From: Leptodactylus fallax
Lineage: Eukaryota; Chordata; Amphibia; Anura; Leptodactylidae
Length of the DNA stretch: 64,000 bases
Direction of reading: 5' to 3'
Assembly: GCA_947044405.1 (NCBI GenBank)
Contig: CAMRHE010001091.1
Span: 105,001 to 169,000 of the forward strand
Shown here: piece after piece, positions 24,165 to 36,046 of the stretch
Numbering within the stretch: the first letter of the stretch is position 1
Layout: each line of letters begins with the position of its first letter
The notes under the pieces: model-generated
Told to the model about the DNA's origin: nothing
Database searches by the model: none
What the model saw: only the letters and a program-made list of their open reading frames with translations
Made by a program: the position numbers and the translations under genes

Positions 24165-24232
24165 ATGGCAGGGAAGAGTGGGGATGTGTTACCTGGAGGA
24201 GCAGAAGAGGGACCTACTGGGCTGATTAACAA
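24165..24232 (+). CDS. RABAC1: RABAC1 coding exon 1
   Basis: Starts at ATG 24165 in a good context (ACCATGG) and encodes MAGKSGDVLPGG through GLINK; donor GTAGGA, phase 2. The N terminus is the variable part of the protein. The acceptor-like TCTCCTTCACAG ending at 24142 suggests the exon begins at 24143. Confidence 0.85.
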
Positions 24233-27200
24233 GTAGGAACCATTCATATTTCATATTAACACTTTCCTGACTAGAATGATGACAATAGCGCCCCCACAAG
24301 TTGTCTTATTGTTCTGCCTGTTAGTGCTGGGAATTTTGGAGCATCGACATATCAGCAAGGGAAGCGGCTAAAGACATGACAGGGGCCCTGAATGGAGGTG
24401 GCGACTACCAACAAGTGTACACTGACTACCAGCATGGTGACCACATGTCCAGTACTAATGGCAGAACAATAAAGCAGCTCATAGGAGCAGTATTATAGTA
24501 GTTATATTCTTGTACATAGGGGCAGTATTATAGTAGTTATATTCTTGTACATAGGAGCAGTATTATAGTAGTTATATTCTTGTACATAGGAGCAGTATTA
24601 TAGTAGTTATATTCTTGTACATAGGAGCAGTATTATAGTAGTTATATTCTTGTACATAGGAGTAGTATTATAGTAGTTATATTCTTGTACATAGGGGCAG
24701 TATTATAGTAGTTATATTCTTGTACATAGGAGCAGTATTATAGTAGTTATATTCTTGTACATACGGAGCAGTATTATAGTAGTTATATTCTTGTACATAG
24801 GAGGTAGTATTATAGTAGTTATATTCTTGTACATAGGAGCAGTATTATAGTAGTTATATTCTTGTACATAGGAGCAGTATTATAGTAGTTATATTCTTGT
24901 ACATAGGGGCAGTATTATAGTAGTTATATTCTTGTACATAGGGGCAGTATTATAGTAGTTATATTCTTGTACATAGGAGCAGTATTATAGTAGTTATATT
25001 CTTGTACATAGGAGGTAGTATTATAGTAGTTATATTCTTGTACTAGGAGTATTATAGTAGGTATATTCTTGTACATAGGAGCAGTATTATAGTAGTTATA
25101 TTCTTGTACATAGGGGGAGTATTATAGTAGTTATATTCTTGTACATAGGAGCAGTATTATAGTAGTTATATGCTTGTACATAGGAGCAGTATTATAGTAG
25201 TTATATTCTTGTACATAGGAGCAGTATTATAGTAGTTATATTCTTGTACATAGGAGCAGTATTATAGTAGTTATATTCTTGTACATAGGAGCAGTATTAT
25301 AGTAGTTATATTCTTGTACATAGGAGTAGTATTATAGTAGTTATATTCTTGTACATAGGAGCAGTATTATAGTAGTTATATTCTTGTACATAGGGGCAGT
25401 ATTATAGTAGTTATATTCTTGTACATAGGGGCAGTATTATAGTAGTTATATTCTTGTACATAGGAGCAGTATTATAGTAGTTATATTCTTGTACATAGGA
25501 GCAGTATTATAGTAGTTATATTCTTGTACATAGGAGTAGTATTATAGTAGTTATATTCTTGTACATAGGAGCAGTATTATAGTAGTTATATTCTTGTACA
25601 TAGGAGCAGTATTATAGTAGTTATATTCTTGTACATAGGAGGTAGTATTATAGTAGTTATATTCTTGTACATAGGGGCAGTATTATAGTAGTTATATTCT
25701 TGTACATAGGAGCAGTATTATAGTAGTTATATTCTTGTACATAGGAGTAGTATTATAGTAGTTATATTCTTGTACATGGGAGGTAGTATTATAGTAGTTA
25801 TATTCTTGTACATAGGGGGCAGTATTATAGTAGTTATATTCTTGTACATAGGAGGTAGTATTATAGTAGTTATATTCTTGTACATAGGAGCAGTATTATA
25901 GTAGTTATATTCTTGTACATAGGAGTAGTATTATAGTAGTTATATTCTTGTACATAGGAGCAGTATTATAGTAGTTATATTCTTGTACATAAGAGGTAGT
26001 ATTATAGTAGTTATATTCTTGTACATAGGAGGTAGTATTATAGTAGTTATATTCTTGTACATAGGAGCAGTATTATAGTAGTTATATTCTTGTACATAGG
26101 AACAGTATTATAGTAGTTATATTCTTGTACATAGGGGCAGTATTATAGTAGTTATATTCTTGTACATAGGAGCAGTATTATAGTAGTTATATTCTTGTAC
26201 AAGGAGAGTATTAAGTAGTTATATTCTGTACATAGGAGCGATAGGTCAGTATTATAGTAGTTATATTCTTGTACATAGGAGTAGTATTATAGTAGTTATA
26301 TTCTTGTACATAGGGGGCAGTATTATAGTAGGATCAGTGGTCAGACTTTCTCCGCTCCTTTCAGAGTCTATGGGGTTGCTGATCATAGTCATCTATCTCC
26401 CACTTTCGTTCTCCGCAGGATCTTCCCCAAGATGATAACTCAGGCCACAGCCAAGGACTGGTTTGACCGTCGCCGCGCTCACATCCGCCCCTGGAATAAC
26501 TTTGTTGATCAGAGACGTTTCTCTCGGCCACAGAATTTTGGAGATTTGTGTAAGCGGGTGACTCGCAATGTGGAACATTTTCAGAGCAACTACATCTTCA
26601 TCTTCCTGGGGCTGATCCTCTACTGCATGTGAGTCCTGTCCTGTACCTGCTCATGTTAGATTTATAGCGCTGCTGGAAACTGTCAGTAAGTTTGGTACCA
26701 CTTCTCTGAGCTCCTGTAATGTGGAGGTAGTCAGTGTGCCATATTGTACAGTGTGGGGTCAGGAGTGGGGCCCGTGCCATCAGCCGCAGATATGGCATCT
26801 GACACTGGATTGGAAGTAGAGTTACTTCTGATCCTGGCAGCCCGGACATCTATCAGGAGCCCCCGTGTACGTGCAGGGTGTGATTGTGCAGGGCAGAGCC
26901 TCATAGCGTCTGTAAGAAGATCACACGTCATATAGGTGGGGGAATCATCAAAGTTTGTCCTAAAAAACTAAACCTAAAATCCATGTTTCATTATAATTGT
27001 CATAAATAAGCAGTAAAACGTTGTCTGTACAGATGAGATGTAAAGTGCGATTTATACCAAACACCGTAAAATAAAAATTACAAAAACATTGGTGGAATTG
27101 TAGAAAGAGAAACTGTTAGTCAGACAGTGGGTAGTCAGTGAGGGGCCGCGCTGGTACTTGTAGTGACACTCGTCTTTTGCAGCCTATCCCTCTCATTCTT

Positions 27201-30200
27201 AGTTCTCCCTGAGCTGCCGTCTGGGTCTGCTGTGATGTCATACACAGGACATGGCGAGGACCGGAGGTTCTGCTCTGCATACAGGGCAGTATACAGCAGC
27301 ACTGAGCATGACTGCAGCTGTAACCTGATCTATCTGTCAGTCTGTCTTGGTAGCAAGATGAATTCAGCAGAGACTTCAGAGTAAAAGTCACTTCAGCAGG
27401 ACAAGACCTGATGGTGTAGAGAGTCCTTCTTGTATGATCAGATCTATGAACCAGTTTCTTATCTCTACTACTCCTTTTATGCAGGGTTTGTTTATATCTT
27501 AGTGTCCATTTAAGGGGTTAAAAACTACTACATAATGTAATATCAAGTGCAGTGATTTGATATATATATATACATATATACATACATATACACACCTGCC
27601 AGCGTCTCCTCTGCTCTGTCTGTTGCAGTATCACCAGCCCCATGCTGCTCATCGCCATCGCCGTCTTCTTTGGCGCCTGTTACATCATTTACCTGAGGAC
27701 TCTGCAATCCAAGATGATCCTGTTTGGTAAGATGAGATATAAAACAACATCTACTATAATATACAGAATTGAGGTATATAGCTATATCCGGGGATAGGTG
27801 TATATGTCATAGATACAGGACTGTGGTGTATAGAGACATCTGAGATAATACACACAGTGATGTCACAGTACAGGATAATACACACAGTGATGTCACAGTA
27901 AAGAGATAATACACACAGTGATGTCACAGTACAAGGATAATACACACAGTGATGTCACAGTAAAGAGATAATACACGCAGTGATGTCACAGTACAGGTAT
28001 AATACACACAGTGATGTCACAGTAAAGAGATAATACACGCAGTGATGTCACAGTACAGGGATAATACACGCAGTGATGTCACAGTACAGGGATAATACAC
28101 GCAGTGATGTCACAGTACAGGGATAATACACACAGTGATGTCACAGTACAGAGATATTACACACAGTGATGTCACAGTACAGGATAATACACACAGTGAT
28201 GTCACAGTACAGGATAATACACACAGTGATGTCATAGTACAGAGATATTACACACAGTGATGTCACAGTAAAGAGATAATACACACAGTGATGTCACAGT
28301 ACAGGATAATACACACAGTGATGTCACAGTACAAAGATAATACACACAGTGATGTCACAGTAAAGAGATAATACACACAGTGATGTCACAGTAAAGAGAT
28401 AATACACACAGTGATGTCACAGTAAAGAGATAATACACACAGTGATGTCACAGTACAGGATAATGCACACAGTGATGTCACAGTACAGGATAATGCACAC
28501 AGTGATGTCACAGTACAGGATAATACACACAGTGATGTCACAGTGCAGGATAATACACACAGTGATGTCACAGTACAGAGATATTACACTCAGTGATGTC
28601 ACAGTACAGGATAATACACACAGTGATGTCACAGTACAGGATAATACACACAGTGATGTCATAGTACAGAGATATTACACACAGTGATGTCACAGTAAAG
28701 AGATAATACACACAGTGATGTCACAGTAAAGAGATAATACACACAGTGATGTCACAGTACAAAGATAATACACACAGTGATGTCACAGTAAAGAGATAAT
28801 ACACACAGTGATGTCACAGTACAGGATAATGCACACAGTGATGTCACAGTACAGGATAATACACACAGTGATGTCACAGTACAGGATAATACACACAGTG
28901 ATGTCACAGTGCAGGATAATACACACAGTGATGTCACAGTACAGGATAATACACACAGTGATGTCACAGTAAAGAGATAATACACACAGTGATGTCACAG
29001 TACAGGGATAATACACACAGTGATGTCACAGTACAGAATAATACACACAGTGATGTCACAGTACAGGATAATACACACAGTGATGTCACAGTACAGGGAT
29101 AATACACACAGTGATGTCACAGTACAGAGATAATACACGCAGTGATGTCACAGTACAGGATAATACACACAGTGATGTCACAGTACAGGATAATACACAC
29201 AGTGATGTCACAGTACAGGATAATACACACAGTGATGTCACAGTACAAGGATAATACACACAGTGATGTCACAGTAAAGAGATAATACACACAGTGATGT
29301 CACAGTACAGGATAATACACACAGTGATGTCACAGTAAAGAGATAATACACACAGTGATGTCACAGTACAGGGATAATACACACAGTGATGTCACAGTAC
29401 AGGATAATACACACAGTGATGTCACCGTACGGAATAATACACACAGTGATGTCACGATAGTGATATCTGGGCACAGCTGGGTCCATCATAGATAGGACTG
29501 ATATAGCTCCCTTGTGCGGTGTCTGGTGGTGACTCCTCAGTACGTGTTCTCGGTCTCTGCAGTCGTGTCTCTCTTATTCCATGTAATACAGCTGATATAA
29601 TGATGCTGATATTATGATTACAGCTCTGGAGTATAATAATGCTGTAGTTCAGGATAAGCCCAGTGTCTCTGTGTAACACGACATATCTTCTGGTTTCAGG
29701 TCGAGAAGTCAGTACAGTTCATCAGTATGGCTTGGCCGGCGCCGTTTCCTTCCCATTTTTTTGGCTTGCTGGAGCTGGTGCTGCCGTATTCTGGGTTCTA
29801 GGTAAGAATGTTGTATGTTTTGGGTGACCACATATTGCAGCAGAACAGTCTCCTGATCCCGCCAATACTGACCTGTAGGATCGTAGATGGCCTCATGTCT
29901 AATGTTATTATATAGAATGAGCAGACTAAGTAATTCTGATATTTGTGGAGGCTGCCCCCATATTTATTGAGCATATCCCTGATTCTTCCCCTTTACTGTT
30001 CAGACTATACTATTTATGGAGTATATCCTAGGCTATACCCATATTTGGATGATATCCCCTAGGCAGTCCCTGTATTTGTGGAGGATATCCCCTAGGCAGT
30101 CCCTGTATTTGTGGAGGATATCCCCTAGGCAGTCCCTGTATTTGTGGAGGATATCCCCTAGGCAGTCCCTGTATTTGTGGAGGATATCCCCTAGTTAGTC

Positions 30201-32375
30201 CCTGTATTTGTGGAGGATATCCCCTAGGCAGTCCCTGTATTTGTGGAGGATATCCCCTAGGCAGTCCCTGTATTTGTGGAGGATATCCCTTCCGCAGTCC
30301 CTGTATTTGTGGAGGATGTCCCTAGGTAGTCCCTGTATTTGTGTGGATGATATCCCTAGGCAGTCCCTGTATTTATGGAGGATATCCCCTAGGCAGTCCC
30401 TGTATTTGTGGAGGATATCCCCTAGGCAGTCCCTGTATTTGTGGAGGATATCCCCTAGTTAGTCCCTGTATTTGTGGAGGATATCCCCTAGGCAGTCCCT
30501 GTATTTGTGGAGGATATCCCCTAGTTAGTCCCTGTATTTGTGGAGGATATCCCCTAGGCAGTCCCTGTATTTGTGGAGGATATCCCCTAGGCAGTCCCTG
30601 TATTTGTGGAGGATATCCCTTCCGCAGTCCCTGTATTTGTGGAGGATGTCCTCTAGGTAGTCCCTGTATTTGTGTGGATGATATCCTCTAGGCAGTCCCT
30701 GTATTTATGGAGGATATCCCCTAGGCAGTCCCTGTATTTGTGGAGGATATCCCCTAGGCAGTCCCTGTATTTGTGGAGGATATCCCCTAGTTAGTCCCTG
30801 TATTTGTGGAGGATATCCCTAGGCAGTCCCTGTATTTGTGGAGGATATCCCCTAGGCAGTCCCTGTATTTGTGGAGGATATCCCCTAGGCAGTCCCTGTA
30901 TTTGTGGAGGATATCCCCTAGGCAGTCCCTGTATTTGTGGAGGATATCCCCTAGGCAGTCCCTGTATTTGTGGAGGATATCCCCTAGGCAGTCCCTGTAT
31001 TTGTGGAGGATATCCTCTAGGCAGTCCCTGTATTTGTGGAGGATATCCCTTCCGCAGTCCCTGTATTTGTGGAGGATGTCCTCTAGGCAGTCCCTGTATT
31101 TGTGTGGATGATATCCTCTAGGCAGTCCCTGTATTTGTGGAGGATATCCCTTCCGCAGTCCCTGTATTTGTGGAGGATATCCCTTCCGCAGTCCCTGTAT
31201 TTGTGGAGGATGTCCTCTAGGTAGTCCCTGTATTTGTGTGGATGATATCCTCTAGGCAGTCCCTGTATTTGTGTGGAGGATTTCCTCTAGGTAGTCCCTG
31301 TATTTGTGGAGGATATCCCTTCCGCAGTCCCTGTATTTGTGGAGGATTTCCTCTAGGTAGTCCCTGTATTTGTGGAGGGTATCCTCTAGTTAGTCCCTGT
31401 ATTTGTGGAGGATATCCCTTCCACAGTCCCTGTATTTGTGGAGGATATCCCCTAGTTAGTCCCTGTATTTGTGGAGGATATCCCCTAGGCAGTCCCTGTA
31501 TTTGTGGAGGATATCCCCTAGGCAGTCCCTGTATTTGTGGAGGATATCCCCTAGGCAGTCCCTGTATTTGTGGAGGATTTCCTCTAGGCAGTCCCTTTAT
31601 TAGTGGAGGATATTCCCTAGGCAGTCCCTGTATTTGTGGAGGATATCCCCTAGGCAGTCCCTGTATTTGTGGAGGATATCCCCTAGGCAGTCCCTGTATT
31701 TGTGGAGGATATCCCCTAGGCAGTCCCTGTATTTGTGGAGGATTTCCTCTAGGCAGTCCCTTTATTAGTGGAGGATATTCCCTAGGCAGTCCCTGTATTT
31801 GTGGAGGATATCCCCTAGGCAGTCCCTGTATTTGTGGAGGATATCCCCTAGGCAGTCCCTGTATTTGTGGAGGATATCCCCTAGGCAGTCCCTGTATTTG
31901 TGGAGGATTTCCTCTAGGCAGTCCCTTTATTAGTGGAGGATATTCCCTAGGCAGTCCCTTTATTAGTGGAGGATATTCCCTAGGCAGTCCCTGTATTTGT
32001 GGAGGGTATCCTCTAGGCAGTCCCTGTATTTGTGGAGGATATCCCCTAGGCAGTCCCTGTAAGTATAGTGCCATTTACTTCTCCACCTGAATCCCATCCT
32101 CCTGGTCATATTGCTCAGTACTCTGCGTCCATGTGGGAATGCTTGGGGTTGTAGTACCACAGCTGCTGAAGAGCTTTATGTTCAGTGTGGGGGCCCTATC
32201 TTATTACCACTGCTTGGTCAGTGACCGCCTCAGCTCTGCTACATCTGCACTGTGTAGCACCTTTCATCATCTCCTCCTCTTCCTCGCAGGTGCCACCCTT
32301 GTAGTCATTGGCTCCCACGCCTCGTTCCATGAGATTGAAGGCGATTTTGAGGAGCTGCAGATGGAACCGGTGTAA
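24165..32375 (+). CDS. RABAC1: RABAC1, prenylated Rab acceptor protein 1, spliced gene (5 coding exons)
   Basis: Joining 24165-24232, 26419-26628, 27629-27726, 29700-29801 and 32290-32375 gives 187 residues (human protein about 185) with all GT-AG introns in phase. The protein aligns end to end with RABAC1: a variable N terminus, the segment DWFDRRRAHIRPWNNFVDQR, FSRPQNFGDLCKRV, then two hydrophobic hairpins (NYIFIFLGLILYC with SPMLLIAIAVFFGACYIIYL, and VSFPFFWLAGAGAAVFWVLG with ATLVVIGSHASFH), and the conserved end EELQMEPV. PRA1-family proteins sit in Golgi and endosomal membranes, bind prenylated Rab GTPases and counteract GDI. Introns 1, 3 and 4 each carry a large minisatellite. No defects are seen. 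Confidence 0.96.
24480..26331. repeat. Minisatellite, 35-bp unit, about 53 copies (RABAC1 intron)
   Basis: The unit contains AGTATTATAGTAGTTATATT and CTTGTACATAGG(A/G)GC. I recall this repeat as widespread in anuran DNA. Variants have GGAGCAG, GGGGCAG, GGAGTAG, GGAGGTAG or GGGGGCAG. Some damaged units lie at 26195-26245. The array ends about 90 bp before the next RABAC1 exon. Confidence 0.97.
26419..26628 (+). CDS. RABAC1: RABAC1 coding exon 2
   Basis: 210 nt between CTCCGCAG and GTGAGT. Encodes IFPKMITQATAKDWFDRRR, IRPWNNFVDQRRFSRPQNFG and the first transmembrane half NYIFIFLGLILYC. Confidence 0.97.
26629..27628. other. RABAC1 intron, no repeat array
   Basis: Ordinary intron sequence of 1 kb. 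A TA/CA-rich microsatellite-like tract lies at about 27558-27596. No other feature is recognised. Confidence 0.7.
27629..27726 (+). CDS. RABAC1: RABAC1 coding exon 3
   Basis: 98 nt, acceptor TCTGTTGCAG, donor GTAAGA. Encodes TSPMLLIAIAVFFGACYIIY and LRTLQSKMILFG, nearly identical to human. Confidence 0.97.
27844..29454. repeat. Minisatellite, 30/31-bp unit, about 53 copies (RABAC1 intron)
   Basis: The unit contains GATAATACACACAGTGATGT and CACAGTACAG, or CACAGTAAAGA in the 31-bp form. Each copy carries TGATGTCA, one base from a CRE. It lies between RABAC1 coding exons 3 and 4. Confidence 0.97.
29700..29801 (+). CDS. RABAC1: RABAC1 coding exon 4
   Basis: 102 nt between GGTTTCAG and GTAAGA. 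Encodes REVSTVHQYGLAGAVSFPF and FWLAGAGAAVFWVL, the third hydrophobic segment. Confidence 0.97.
   Translation, partial: VEKSVQFISMAWPAPFPSHFFGLLELVLPYSGF
30044..32060. repeat. Minisatellite, 33-bp unit, about 61 copies (RABAC1 intron)
   Basis: The unit contains TTTGTGGAGGATATCCCCTA and GGCAGTCCCTGTA. Variants include CTTCCGCAG, TAGTTAG and TTTATTAGTGG. The last, with GATTTCCTCT, recurs every 165 bp (31576, 31741, 31906), a five-unit higher-order repeat. Degenerate units extend left to about 29945. Open frames of about 285 codons on both strands follow from the 33-bp period and are not genes. Confidence 0.97.
32290..32375 (+). CDS. RABAC1: RABAC1 last coding exon
   Basis: Acceptor CCTCGCAG; encodes ATLVVIGSHASFHEIEG and DFEELQMEPV before TAA at 32373. 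The C terminus matches the conserved RABAC1 end. Confidence 0.97.
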
Positions 32376-33277
32376 GGCGCTGTGCCGGCGGCGGCGGCGG
32401 TGTCATCACGTGGCGGTGCTGATCGGACTCTGCATTTTAACCCTTATTCTTCCGTTGTTTCTTCTCTCCCCCATCAGTGAGCACTTTGCAGTAAGCCTTG
32501 CACAATGTCTGATAGGTCAGTAATTTGCGGAGTGACCCTTTATAGGAGATCTGCCCCTATCATAAAGGGTGAGGGCCAGGAGGCGGATTAGACCGGTGCA
32601 CTAATAAACTGGGGTAATACCAGGCGGCGCAGCGTCTCATTGATCGGCAACTCGCCAAATCCAGAGCTGCAGGATCCGGTGTGAGCTCCACCTTCTTGTG
32701 TCTATGTATGAGGTTACTGATATGTGATTTATATGGTAATATATGGTGTAATAAACTGATATTATACACCCCGGCCCTCTGATCACTGCCACAGAGCGAG
32801 GCCACCGCCTGTCATACCCCACTGTCTACACGGGGCCGCTCTCCCTGATGAACTATCTTAAAGGGTATGTGTCGTTTCATGAGACGCTTCTGTGTGTACA
32901 TGACATGTACATAACGCTATATCTGGTGATTTTCTTTTTTACAGGTTTTAGCAGTTTTTCCTCTGCATGCTACATTTGGATATTTCAGTCCTCTCTGAAC
33001 TGGTGGCTAGAGACAATGTGCCCTGCACTGCACACAGTGTGCTCTGTAAGTGACTCACTATAAGTGACAGTCTGGTCTGTGCTGATGTGTACAGGACTTT
33101 GGTAGTGGATAGAAAGCTGCTGCACCAGACTAAGTCTGTCTTTCTTCCCTTATCTCCTGCACTTCCTGCTGACTCCTCCCCCTCTTTATAGGCTTCTATA
33201 GATGTGAGTCATGTGACCTGCAGTCGGACTGGAGATGGTTATAGCAGGAGTTTTGTCAGAGGAAGCAGAAAACAGCC
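32376..33277. other. RABAC1 3' UTR and flank
   Basis: AATAAA signals lie at 32603-32608 and 32750-32755, either of which could end RABAC1 transcripts. The rest up to the next array shows no recognised gene. Confidence 0.6.
32603..32608 (+). terminator. RABAC1: Candidate RABAC1 poly(A) signal
   Basis: AATAAA 228 nt after the stop codon. A second AATAAA at 32750 is the alternative. Confidence 0.5.
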
Positions 33278-35038
33278 TGATCAGAGGGGAAAGGAGCGTT
33301 ATTCTGTGATCAGTGGGGAAAGGAGCGTTATTCTGTGATCAGAGAGGAAAGGAGCGTTATTCTGTGATCAGTGGGGAAAGGAGCGTTATTCTGTGATCAG
33401 TGGGGAAAGGAGCGTTATTCTGTGATCAGTGGGGAAAGGAGCGTTATTCTGTGATCACAGGGGAAAGGAGCGTTATTCTGTGATCACAGGGGAAAGGAGC
33501 GTTATTCTGTGATCAGTGGGGAAAGGAGCGTTATTCTGTGATCAGAGAGGAAAGGAGCGTCGGATCAGAGGAGAAAGGAGCGCTGGCACAGGGGGGGCGT
33601 TATTCTGTGATCACAGGGGAACAGCAGCGTTATTCTGTGATCACAGGGGAAAGGAGCGTTATTCTGTGATCACAGGGGAAAGGAGCGTTATTCTGTGATC
33701 AGTTGGGGAAAGGAGCGTTATTCTGTGATCAGAGGGGAAAGGAGCGTTATTCTGTGATCAGTGGGGAAAGGAGCGTTATTCTGTGATCAGTGGGGAAAGG
33801 AGCGTTATTCTGTGATCACAGGGGAAAGGAGCGTTATTCTGTGATCAGTGGGGAAAGGAGCGTTATTCTGTGATCAGAGGGGAAAGGAGCGTTATTCTGT
33901 GATCAGAGGGGAAAGGAGCGTTATTCTGTGATCAGAGGGGAAAGGAGCGTTATTCTGTGATCAGAGGGGAAAGGAGCGTTATTCTGTGATCAGAGGGGAA
34001 AGGAGCGTTATTCTGTGATCAGAGGGGAAAGGAGCGTTATTCTGTGACACGGGGGGGGCGTCTGTGTATCAGTGGGGAAAGGAGCGTTATTCTGTGATCA
34101 GAGGGGAAAGGAGCGTTATCCTCTGTGATCAGAAGGGGAAAGGAGCGTTATTCTGTGATCACAGGGGAAAGGAGCGTTATTCTGTGATCACAGGGGAAAG
34201 GAGCGTTATTCTGTGATCACAGGGGGGGCGGTCTGTGCAGTGGGAAAGGAGCGTTATTCTGTGATCAGTGGGGAAAGGAGCGTTATTCTGTGATCAGTGG
34301 GGAAAGGAGCGTTATTCTGTGATCACAGGGGAAAGGAGCGTTATTCTGTGATCAGTGGGGAAAGGAGCGTTTTCTGTGATCAGGGGGAAAGGAGCGTTAT
34401 TCTGTGATCAGTGGGGAAAGGAGCGTTATTCTGTGATCAGAGGGGAAAGGAGCGTTATTCTGTGATCAGTGGGGAAAGGAGCGTTATTCTGTGATCACAG
34501 GGGAAAGGAGCGTTATTCTGTGATCACAGGGGAAAGGAGCGTTATTCTGTGATCACAGGGGAAAGGAGCGTTATTCTGTGATCACAGGGGAAAGGAGCGT
34601 TATTCTGTGATCACAGGAGAAAGGGGGCGTTATTCTGTGATCACAGGGGAAAGGAGCGTTATTCTGTGATCACAGGGGAAAGGAGCGTTATTCTGTGATC
34701 ACAGGGGAAAGGAGCGTTATTCTGTGATCAGAGGGGAAAGGAGCGTTATTCTGTGATCACAGGGGAAAGGAGCGTTATTCTGTGATCAGTGGGGAAAGGA
34801 GCGATTCTGTGATCACAGGGGAAAGGAGCGTTATTCTGTGTCAGGGGGGAAGGGGGGGTGGGGACAGTGGGGAAAGGAGCGTTATTCTGTGATCACAGGG
34901 GAAAGGAGCGTTATTCTGTGATCAGTGGGGAAAGGAGCGTTATTCTGTGATCACAGGGGAAAGGAGCGTTATTCTGTGATCAGTGGGGAAAGGAGCGTTA
35001 TTCTGTGATCACGGGGAAAGGAGCGTTATTCTGTGATC
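33278..35038. repeat. Minisatellite, 29-bp unit, about 60 copies
   Basis: The unit is GGGGAAAGGAGCGTTATTC plus TGTGATCA and AGT, CAG or GAG. The CACAG variant creates the perfect 12-bp palindrome CTGTGATCACAG. Four G-rich broken units (near 33590, 34055, 34225 and 34850) look like sequencing or polishing errors. The array lies between the convergent RABAC1 and ATP1A3 genes. Confidence 0.97.
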
Positions 35039-36030
35039 AGATACATTACAGCGTTTCTTCCAATTTCCTTTTCTATTCATTTACGGAACGACAGCGACTA
35101 TTTAAGAACGCGCCGCCATAGTCAGAACAGTCAGAGCTTTAGGTTAATGCTGGGAAATAGGAAAAACATAAATGTAAGGGGCAGATAAACCACGACCAGG
35201 CTCAGACTGCCATGAGCCGGGCTTGTGGGGTGTTCCTGATGTGTAATGGTAAGTACTTACCAAAGGGAGCCACCTACCTACACCCTACACAGACCTAGTA
35301 CACTCTCCATGGCAGTGGCTTCCGTCACCATCATCAGTCTTGTGTAATTCAGCAAGTCGGAGCAACTTCTCGCATGACATCTGCCCCTATACTGGGTCAC
35401 AGAACGTATGGAGAGCAAAGGGGTGTGGCCTCTGTAGTCAGCTGACCTAATGGTGTGACTCATCTGTGGGGTCAGCCTGAAGGGTTAATAAAACGAATCC
35501 CCAGTCTGTAATCTGGATGGCGAGGCGGGCGGAGTCCTGAGCGTGAGAACCTTACATAACTACTCCCATCATCCTGGACTACCCACACCCGGGGACAGGA
35601 CCGGCCGCCCAGAAGACGCTCAGCAGGTTCTCCATCTTATGTGCCTGATGTTCTCCAGACAATGTGAACAGCATCTTACCAGCAGCCCGGGTGGATGTGG
35701 AGGAGAATGGGTTAACCTTGGCGTTACGGCGTCCCGTGCACGGGTCTCGCCTCTTTCCCTCCCGGACATTTCATACAGAAACGTTCATTGTTCTGGCCGA
35801 TATTTCTCTCGTGACCCAGAAATCCCATCCTGAATCGTAATCCGCCGACCTCTCTCCTTTCTGCGGCGCCCCCCTTGTCCACAGGCCGTGACTGGTATTA
35901 CACTGCGTCCCCATTCTAGCTGATGCTGCATTACCGGCCACAGCCTAATGACAGGAGGGGGCGCTCTGCATTGTCACATGATGTCATACAAGCAGTAAGA
36001 TCAGTCCATTTGCAGTTTTTTGGGGTATTT
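35039..36030. other. Intergenic between RABAC1 and ATP1A3
   Basis: No exon or element is clearly recognised. An AGGGGGCGCTCTGCATT block occurs at about 35957. The interval separates the convergent 3' ends. Confidence 0.5.
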
Positions 36031-36046
36031 TTTATTATTATTTATT
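36031..36046 (-). terminator. ATP1A3: Candidate distal ATP1A3 poly(A) signals
   Basis: Two AATAAA hexamers on the - strand within a T-rich (+ strand) tract. Nearer alternatives exist at 36539 and 36761. Confidence 0.4.

Noticed and set aside
31217..32090. Open frames of about 285 codons on both strands
   Set aside because: Product of the 33-bp array in an intron of RABAC1.
33278..35038. TGTGATCACA palindromes resembling bacterial CRP sites
   Set aside because: The setting is vertebrate intergenic DNA; the palindrome is a unit variant of the minisatellite.
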